From Methanoculleus oceani (GTDB taxonomy: Archaea > Halobacteriota > Methanomicrobia > Methanomicrobiales > Methanoculleaceae), in the NCBI RefSeq assembly GCF_023702065.1, contig NZ_QFDM01000001.1:682001-746000 (forward strand): a DNA stretch of 64,000 nt. The letters run 5' to 3'. The notes under the pieces are model-generated. The model did not search any database, was not told the DNA's origin, and saw nothing but the letters and a program-made list of their open reading frames with translations. Shown here one piece after another: positions 37,601-43,298 of the stretch. A program made the translations under genes and the position numbers. How positions within the stretch are numbered: the first letter of the stretch is position 1; each line of letters starts with the position of its first letter.

Positions 37601-38259
37601 AAGAGGTCCGAGAGCCGCCGCGGCCCGGCGGTGCACCGCTCGAGGTGGGGGCAGCCGTCGCAGGGGGCCCGGAGGGGGCGCGGCGGGATATCGCCCGCGA
37701 CGACCCTCTTTGCCGCCCGGATCGCCTTGATCAGCTCCCGCCGGTCCCGCGGCTGGGGCTCGACGTAGCGGCAGACGCCGCTCGCGACGTACTCGACGTA
37801 GCCGCCGCCGACGGGCCGGCCGAGGGTCTCTTTGAGGCAGGCAACGTAGCAGGCGACCCGGAGCCGGTCGGTGCCGTAGACCCCGGCCTTCGGGGCGGTG
37901 CTCGACCGGGCGACGGCGAACGTGCCGTCCTCGAAGACTTTGTCGATTCTTCCCCGGATGCCGAGGATGTCGGACTCGACGGCGAGGTCGGCCTGGACGG
38001 GCCGCTGCCAGGCCGTCTCGCGGCAGGCGGCGACGCATTCGTCGAGGAGCTCCCGGGCCTCCGCTGTTGCGTCGGGGAGGACGCAGAGGACCTCCTGCCA
38101 GATTTGGTCCGCTTCGAGGAGTTCCCCGAGGTGCGTGGAGACCTGTTTGCAGACGGTGTAGCGCGGAGACTCCGGGTGCTCCTCCGACCGCTCGAAGTAG
38201 TAGCGCCGGGGGCAGATGTGGCAGGCGACGACGCCGGATACCGGGATGTACTCGTTCAT
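37597..38259 (-). CDS. Cas4/RecB-family nuclease-like protein, not in a CRISPR locus
   Basis: The ATG at 38259 gives 220 residues. Cysteines at the start (CHICPRRYYFE) and end (CDGCPHLERC) match the four-cysteine iron-sulfur cluster of Cas4-like exonucleases, and GIRGRIDKVFEDG supplies the metal-binding Asp. The usual ExK catalytic motif is replaced by FAVARSS, so nuclease activity is doubtful. No cas genes or repeats are in the window. Stand-alone relatives occur in many methanogens; a DNA-repair or cofactor role is possible. Confidence 0.8.
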   Translation of the reverse strand: MNEYIPVSGVVACHICPRRYYFERSEEHPESPRYTVCKQVSTHLGELLEADQIWQEVLCVLPDATAEARELLDECVAACRETAWQRPVQADLAVESDILGIRGRIDKVFEDGTFAVARSSTAPKAGVYGTDRLRVACYVACLKETLGRPVGGGYVEYVASGVCRYVEPQPRDRRELIKAIRAAKRVVAGDIPPRPLRAPCDGCPHLERCTAGPRRLSDLF

Positions 38260-38400
38260 GGATAGCGGGTCCCGTTTGAGAAGACGTATGCCCTCCCTGT
38301 ATAAAGCGGGATACGCTCCGCACCGGCGCGGGGTCCCGGGCGGCCCGGAGGGGAGATGCGGCTGGAAGACCAACTCTTATGCCGGAGCGGATCACAGAAG

Positions 38401-38703
38401 ATGGGTATGGCAAACCGCGAGATATCGGTCAACATCCCCGGCGACCTCGACCCGGTCTATTCGAACCGGATCCAGATTGCCTACAAGGAGGACGAGTTCA
38501 CGTTCCTCTTCCTGCACGAGATCCCCGGCATGAACCAGGCGCGGGGGAAGGCGATCGTCTCGATCAGTCCCCGGCACGCGAAGAACCTGGTCGAGGTGCT
38601 CGCGAAGAGCGTCGCCGACTACGAGCAGAAGTTCGGCAAGATAACCACCCCGGAGGCCGCCCCGCACCAGGAGAGCAACGTCACCATCCGCGGGTACTCC
38701 TGA
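38401..38703 (+). CDS. DUF3467 protein
   Basis: The ATG at 38401 (or 38407) yields about 100 residues matching the DUF3467 family: VNIPGDLDPVYSNRIQIAYK, then IVSISPRHAKNLVEVLAKSV. It is a short soluble protein widespread in archaea and bacteria with unknown function. It stands just before tRNA-Thr. Confidence 0.85.
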   Translation: MGMANREISVNIPGDLDPVYSNRIQIAYKEDEFTFLFLHEIPGMNQARGKAIVSISPRHAKNLVEVLAKSVADYEQKFGKITTPEAAPHQESNVTIRGYS

Positions 38704-38741
38704 ACGGGGCCGGACCGGCGAGTTCCCGGCAGGTGATACCT

Positions 38742-38776
38742 TTTTAATTCCGAAGATGCAACATTGTAAGGCAGTT
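38742..38776 (+). promoter_or_regulatory. tRNA-Thr promoter
   Basis: A TATA-like tttttaat at 38742-38749 lies about 30 bases before the tRNA, with a purine start site near 38770. This fits an archaeal stable-RNA promoter. Confidence 0.5.
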
Positions 38777-38848
38777 GCCGCTGTGGCTTAGCGGTATAGC
38801 GGCTGATTCGTAATCAGCAGGTCGGGGGTTCAAGTCCCCCCAGCGGCT
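38777..38848 (+). tRNA. tRNA-Thr (anticodon CGT)
   Basis: The 72-base cloverleaf has a 7-bp acceptor stem (GCCGCTG/CAGCGGC), an anticodon stem GCTGA/TCAGC with loop TTCGTAA (anticodon CGT) and a T-arm with loop TTCAAGT. CCA is not encoded. The region behind it changes abruptly to AT-rich accessory DNA, so this tRNA may have served as an integration site. Confidence 0.96.
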
Positions 38849-38858
38849 CTTTTCGTCG

Positions 38859-38882
38859 AAGGTTCAAATCCCTTGAAAATGC
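38859..38882 (+). other. tRNA T-arm-like fragment behind tRNA-Thr
   Basis: The sequence AAGGTTCAAATCCCTT resembles a T-arm (loop TTCAAAT) and matches the tRNA-Thr T-arm just upstream in most positions. It could be a worn attachment-site copy left by an integration into the tRNA 3' end, or chance. No matching far copy was found at the other side of the island. Confidence 0.3.
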
Positions 38883-38991
38883 TTCTATCCTCATTCTGTG
38901 ACCCCTCAATCATGAGGACCATCGGCGAGCCTATTCGGCCCGCAATCTTCACCCTCTGATGTAAGTATGCGACAAGTACAGAACAGCCAAA

Positions 38992-39426
38992 TCAGCTGTT
39001 TTCCCCGCAGAAATTCATGGTGTTTGTTATTTGATTTTGGATGTCGCCACAGTCTACGTAACAAAATGATTGTGGTGGCACAAATTTCTCAAACAATGCA
39101 ACTGGATCAAGTGGCTCAGCGAATTGCTCTAACTCTTCGATCTTGATTGCGAAACCATACTCCTTTCCAGAGAAATAATCAAAAAAATCTTCTTTACTGA
39201 CGCCGGAAACATCCTTGAACTGTTCCCACAGACGGTCAGGATGCCCTTCCACAATCTCACCAAGTAGGAAATACGCGACAATCTTCTTTATGGGGGATGA
39301 TGCATAGATAAAGATCATATCCCTTGACCGGTCCCGAAAGATCTGCTTGCGAAACTCGTACTGCTTGTTACCATTCAGAATCTCTCTAACATATTTTGGC
39401 TTAATGGACAGTAAAACGCCGGTCAA
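38992..39426 (-). CDS. ASCH-domain protein paired with the PIN-GNAT-EVE-like gene
   Basis: The product is about 144 residues. VLLSIKPKYVREILNGNKQY followed by EFRK is typical of ASCH domains, PUA-like folds that bind RNA or modified nucleotides. A GGAGG nine bases before a TTG at 39426 suggests that start; an ATG at 39465 would add a non-family N-terminus. It overlaps the end of the upstream gene by 26 bases, which means tight coupling. The surrounding DNA is AT-rich compared with the chromosome. Confidence 0.75.
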   Translation of the reverse strand: MTGVLLSIKPKYVREILNGNKQYEFRKQIFRDRSRDMIFIYASSPIKKIVAYFLLGEIVEGHPDRLWEQFKDVSGVSKEDFFDYFSGKEYGFAIKIEELEQFAEPLDPVALFEKFVPPQSFCYVDCGDIQNQITNTMNFCGENS

Positions 39427-40900
39427 TTCCGCAGGCCTCCGATAATAGATAATATTTACTATCATTTATATATGTTATGGATTGCGGTGCGAAAGTGAGA
39501 ATGCCCAACTCTTTGAGTGCCTTATAAGGAACTGGGCTTTTTACATGGAAATGATGACGGAACATAATCACAGTCAGAGGTTTTTTCATTCTTTCGATAT
39601 CATCACGACTATACACCGTTCGTTTTCCAACGATTTTGATGATATCATCAGGTGTAGTTAGATCTGTGTGAACGGTTTCGATCACCCCAACAGATGTCAC
39701 CATTCTTAAATCTCGGGATCGATAGAAGAAGATTAAATCTCCTGTTGCAATGTGCTTGTTTTTGGTATGTGAGAGGTATGCCTTCTTGATGGTATTCCCT
39801 TCGATGATGAACATACCCGAGTGTTCTGGAAGTTTTGTTTGTCTTCCCTTGAAGTCAGTAAATAACCTTTCATGATTCTCTGGCCATATGGGAATGATAA
39901 ATTTCCTGACTTTAGGACCATCATAGAATGATGGATAATACTGCCGACTGACCTCCAGCGGCAAGAGGGTTTGAGCCAGTTCAAGACTTGCGTAAATCCT
40001 TTTTATAAATACTTCTTCACCACGTAAATTTCGAGCCTCTAGTTTGAATCCGTATTCCGATATCAGTTCGACCAGACGATCATCTGGTTTAGTGAAATGT
40101 GTGAGATATATCTCTTCAGTCCCGTTTTTTATAGCAATGTCGACAGCCAGTTTAATGAAGAGTTCACCGATTTTCTGACCAATATTCCGAACAATGAAGG
40201 TAGATATCTTCTCTCGCTTCTTTTTTGGGAACGGCGGGATCGTATCAAGGGGCTCCTCCTCAATTTTATAGATTAACAAAGCTCCGATCGATCCATCAGA
40301 ATTGTAATGAACCCAGCACTTCCTTCCCTGCCGAGAACTTTTCCTGAACCACTCTTCAAATTCTTTATAGTCCTCTTTTAGTGTTGTGAAAATGGGATCG
40401 GACAATTTGAGATTGTAAATGAAATCTTCTTCAACCCCTGGCGGAGCCGTGGTCTTCTCTGTGGGAATGAGGCTTTGGAAGAGATCAAGTGCATCAGAAA
40501 TTGAGAAGACGCGGTTATCGATGCCGAGACGTGCCGCTTTTGCAGTTAGTCTTCTGTCTTCGGTAACAAGTAAGTCCACTGCGTCTTTATAAACACAATA
40601 CAGGAGGGCATTATCGATTTCATTGTTACTTCCAACTCTTGCAGGTATTTTTTCACTAAATACTGAATCGTGATTGGGGTTTGGCGGAGATTCTAGTTGA
40701 GGATAAGCCCTGACCTTGGAGAGCATAATCCCTCTTCTTTGAGGATCAGGATTTTTCTCCAGTTCATAGACTGACAGGGGATGAACAAGTGGAGTAACGC
40801 CAACTTTATGGAATATTTGGTTGAGGCTTTGCAAATTTTGAGATAGGATTTGATTGTCCTCACGGTAAATGATAATATTGGTATCAATCAGAACCCGCAT
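39401..40900 (-). CDS. PIN-GNAT-EVE-like fusion protein
   Basis: The 499-residue protein has three parts. An N-terminal PIN ribonuclease domain (1-135) has the four acidic positions D6 (LIDTN), E46 (YELEK), D96 (NEIDNAL) and D115 (TEDRRL) intact. A GNAT acetyltransferase-like middle (about 165-310) has the segment IVRNIGQKIGELFIKLA in the acetyl-CoA loop position. A C-terminal PUA/EVE-like domain (about 355-499) contains ATGDLIFFYRSRDLRMV. I know of no named system with this order. PIN and GNAT are both toxin-type activities on RNA or tRNA, and EVE/ASCH domains bind RNA, so an RNA-targeting defence or toxin role is plausible. Confidence 0.78.
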   Translation of the reverse strand: MRVLIDTNIIIYREDNQILSQNLQSLNQIFHKVGVTPLVHPLSVYELEKNPDPQRRGIMLSKVRAYPQLESPPNPNHDSVFSEKIPARVGSNNEIDNALLYCVYKDAVDLLVTEDRRLTAKAARLGIDNRVFSISDALDLFQSLIPTEKTTAPPGVEEDFIYNLKLSDPIFTTLKEDYKEFEEWFRKSSRQGRKCWVHYNSDGSIGALLIYKIEEEPLDTIPPFPKKKREKISTFIVRNIGQKIGELFIKLAVDIAIKNGTEEIYLTHFTKPDDRLVELISEYGFKLEARNLRGEEVFIKRIYASLELAQTLLPLEVSRQYYPSFYDGPKVRKFIIPIWPENHERLFTDFKGRQTKLPEHSGMFIIEGNTIKKAYLSHTKNKHIATGDLIFFYRSRDLRMVTSVGVIETVHTDLTTPDDIIKIVGKRTVYSRDDIERMKKPLTVIMFRHHFHVKSPVPYKALKELGILTFAPQSITYINDSKYYLLSEACGIDRRFTVH

Positions 40901-41100
40901 GGTTAAACAATAGTAACTCTAGAATCCATACTATAAAGATATCTAATTGTATTGAAGAACCTTCTGTCGTTAAAATCTTTAAGATAACATAGAATAGTCA
41001 CTTTCCACTTTTCACGGTGAGGTGTAATATCATCCCATTGTCACAGGCGAACTTCACCAGCACCCAAGTATGCGCTATAAGTGCCAGAGTGTGAGGTCGT

Positions 41101-41225
41101 CCCAAAATGCCTCTGCCGGGAGGAGGACACCCCCTCCCGGTCCCTCCCCCGTGTGGCGATATGCGACGTCCCGGCAGGAACGGAGCTGGAGCACGAAGGT
41201 GTGACTCCTGGTGGGAAGCCGTGTC
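41101..41225 (+). repeat. Dispersed two-hairpin repeat, copy C (degenerate)
   Basis: The order of blocks matches the other copies: CCCGTG-TGGCGATA, TGCGAC, a GGCAGGAAC-GGAG block, GGAGCACGAAGGTG and a GGGAAGCCGTGT end. The hairpins are weaker (CAC-GAAG-GTG), so the copy is older or decayed. It lies next to a possible transposase-end remnant. Confidence 0.5.
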
Positions 41226-41633
41226 AGGTATCTGCCGCAGAATTTCGCTTAATTCTCCTAGAGAGTACGTAAGAACGTTCAAACCATGTGGAGCTTCAAC
41301 CAAGAGTATTTTTAGGACGACTTCTGTGTCAACCACCAGTATGTAGAGGTTATACCACTGCGGTCAGTCTCGTCGCTCTGCCAATTAACTACACTAACTC
41401 AATGCAGTGAAGAGTTGGAATCTCCACTCTCCAGGATAGCGCATCTTGCGCTAATGGTGAGAATCCTCCATAGAGGGCTATTCGCTAGCCTGATGTAAAA
41501 AAGAGTCTTTGAGTTCTTTCCGGTGATATTCTTGGTATACTCTTTAGAATTGGCTTTTGGAACCCGTTTTGAAGGTTCTAATGTAGGCCTAAGCTAGATA
41601 GTCCATTTCTACATGCCCCTGCTCCGAAATCCA

Positions 41634-41785
41634 TGCCAAACGACACTGGCAATCACCCTCCCTCTCCCCGGCAGCCGGTTACTACCTCATCGGCTCCCCG
41701 CCGACGGGGCTCGGCACCGGCCCCTCGGCCTGTTCCCTGCGTCGTCGGGGTGCTTCTCGCCACCTGTGCCGCCACACCTCTGACA
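41634..41785 (+). pseudogene. Decayed copy of the small membrane protein gene at 42873
   Basis: Three blocks match the intact gene nearly base for base and in order: the start (ATGCCAAACGACACTGGCAA), the middle (CATCGGCTCCCCGCCGACGG) and the end (CGGGGTGCTTCTCGCC). Even the bases before the ATG (TCCGAAAtCC) match. A central block coding for the first membrane helix and scattered bases are deleted, which shifts the frame. It is a dead duplicate; the SLATT-like gene lies between the two copies. Confidence 0.75.
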
Positions 41786-41917
41786 GGTCATGGTAAAACA
41801 CCCACCCCTCTTCCGTTCCAAACATCCGAAGGCACGGGATCGAAGAGAGATCCCACATAAAGGACGCCTTGCCTGCCGTGACGAAAAGAGAGGACTGTGC
41901 CGATGCAACGACTTCAA

Positions 41918-42526
41918 TTAAAAAAGCCAGTTCCAGATTCTCATCTTATAATGCCTGTTTATACTGATATTGGGATCGCCATCGAGCATTTTGCTCACCT
42001 TCACCTTCATTTTATAGCCTTTTTTAATTTTTAAGAACGTCTTGCTGAATAGCGTGTTGGGAGACATTACCTGGTTGAGGTAGCCGTACTGCTCCTTTAT
42101 CGAGTCCAGTTTCAAGCCGGCCGTAATTTCGTCGCAATCTTTTGCTCCCGAATCCGTGAACGTATGACACTCCCTTATGAAGTCCGTAAGGATCTTCACT
42201 CCCTGTTCATTCCTGTTCAGCGTCTCGGTCAGGTTCAGTATTCTATCGGAGAATGAAATGACAAATATCAGGAACCCCAGAAATGCGATCACATTTCTCG
42301 TGTCCTGCTGAGCGTGAAAGGGAAGCGACAATGAAAGCAGAATTTCAGGATCTACAATACTTAAAAAGGCAATGGATGCCGAAAAGAACAGAATGGAAAG
42401 CGATAGACCGCTGGAGATCCATTTATATTTCCTGCACTGGTATGCACAGATTTCCCTGATCAACCCGGCCTTGTCCGCTAACTTGTTAATCTCGTTAACG
42501 CAGTCCTCTACTGTTTTCACACCCAT
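41918..42526 (-). CDS. SLATT-like two-helix membrane protein
   Basis: The 202-residue protein has an N-terminal helix ending in YQCRKYKWIS, two transmembrane helices (about 38-58 and 78-95) and a soluble helical tail with LKIKKGYKMKVKVSKML. This layout matches the SLATT family, predicted pore-forming effectors that pair with nucleotide-signalling (SMODS, SLOG) or other defence proteins. No partner gene is adjacent, so it is an orphan here. The gene is AT-rich and sits in the tRNA-linked island, which suggests horizontal transfer. Confidence 0.65.
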   Translation of the reverse strand: MGVKTVEDCVNEINKLADKAGLIREICAYQCRKYKWISSGLSLSILFFSASIAFLSIVDPEILLSLSLPFHAQQDTRNVIAFLGFLIFVISFSDRILNLTETLNRNEQGVKILTDFIRECHTFTDSGAKDCDEITAGLKLDSIKEQYGYLNQVMSPNTLFSKTFLKIKKGYKMKVKVSKMLDGDPNISINRHYKMRIWNWLF

Positions 42527-42872
42527 TGGAGTTCCTCACAATTAATAATTCACGAAATACGTTCCATATCGTTTTTAAGTGCGCTCTGCCCCGGATCAAC
42601 GTAAAGTGACGTAACGGCAAAACCTGCCGACAAAAAATGGTGCAACCAGGCAGTGGGATCAATACCTCCGCTGAAGGGGAGCAGGCACCGTTTTAACATT
42701 GTTGAACCATTTAAAGAAAATAATCAAATGGATATATACGTTTCGAAACTTCTTTCTTTCCAGATCGTCCAGAAAACGGTTATCCGTTGCACCGAGTTCG
42801 AAAGGGTTCACCCCCAAACAACAGGCAATCCAAAAACGGATAACCCATCCCCACCCACCCTGATCCGAAACC
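42527..42872. other. Intergenic region with a spaced inverted repeat
   Basis: No gene is seen in these 346 bases. They contain the SLATT promoter region (a TATA-like cttaaaaacg on the minus strand near 42570), a TATA-like gatatatacg near 42731, and an 11-bp perfect inverted repeat GGTTATCCGTT/AACGGATAACC (42778-42788 and 42835-42845). Confidence 0.55.
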
Positions 42873-43064
42873 ATGGCAAACAATATCGGCACACTGGCAA
42901 TCACCATCTCTCTCCTCGGCATCGCGTTCGTGCTGCACTTCTCGGCAGCACCCTACTACTTCATCGGCTCCCCGCCGACGGGGCTCAGCACCGGGACGCT
43001 CGGCCTGGTCCTCTGCGTCATCGGAGTGCTTCTCGCCGGCTTTGCTGCCGCGAAGAAGGAGTGA
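42873..43064 (+). CDS. Small two-helix membrane protein
   Basis: The 63-residue product has two hydrophobic helices (about 5-30 and 42-60) joined by YYFIGSPPTGLSTGT, ending in a lysine-rich AAKKE. I do not recognise a named family. A decayed paralogue 1.2 kb upstream shares sequence from before the ATG to the end, which supports that the gene was once functional and duplicated. Start at ATG 42873 is supported by that match. Confidence 0.7.
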   Translation: MANNIGTLAITISLLGIAFVLHFSAAPYYFIGSPPTGLSTGTLGLVLCVIGVLLAGFAAAKKE

Positions 43065-43079
43065 ACCAGAGCGAGATGG

Positions 43080-43245
43080 CCCCGCCCCTCGACCCGGACC
43101 GTTTCGCCATAGCGCTCGACGAGGATCTGCACGAGATACGGCCCGAGCCCCTTGCTTCTACTGCTCGTAGCGGTGAAAGATCTCCTGCTTCTCGTCGTCC
43201 GGCACGCCCGGATCGGTATCCTCGACCGACACCGGACAGCCCGAT
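43080..43245 (-). pseudogene. Remnant of a histidine kinase ATPase domain
   Basis: Read on the minus strand, one frame gives VSVEDTDPGVPDDEKQ then FHRYEQ and a stop. After a shift another frame gives LVQILVERYGE. These match in order the end of the kinase at 54125-55090 (VSVEDTGPGIPDADKQ, FHRYEQQ, LVRILVERYGG). The DNA is also clearly similar. A nonsense codon and a frameshift separate the blocks and there is no upstream kinase sequence, so it is a fossil. Confidence 0.8.
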
Positions 43246-43298
43246 ATCTACATGAGGCTCAAACTGAAAACAGGTAGAACGAAGCACGGGAGCCGGAA

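Larger units (their letters stand above)
40901..41917. other. Gene-poor AT-rich stretch with repeat and decayed pieces
   Basis: No intact gene is seen in these 1,017 bases. A TATA-like ctttatagta (about 40933-40942) probably serves the PIN-GNAT gene. Copy C of the hairpin repeat lies at about 41101-41225. On the minus strand 41280-41340 encodes VDTEVVLKILLVEAPHGLN, which loosely resembles the C-terminal end of IS200/IS605 TnpB proteins. A decayed copy of the small membrane protein gene follows at 41634. Confidence 0.55.

Noticed and set aside
37597-38259. CRISPR-Cas locus around the Cas4-like gene
   Set aside because: No repeat array and no other cas gene were found in the window.
40998-41336. 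112-codon minus-strand frame in the island
   Set aside because: It runs through the hairpin repeat and a possible transposase-end remnant; the mix shows it is not one gene.
42801-42830. Second attachment-site copy at the far end of the island (AGGGTTCACCCCC)
   Set aside because: It resembles the T-arm only over a few bases and lacks the acceptor-stem sequence, so it is not a convincing direct repeat.
43018-43287. 89-codon minus-strand frame as a gene
   Set aside because: It is an off-frame reading through the decayed histidine kinase end.
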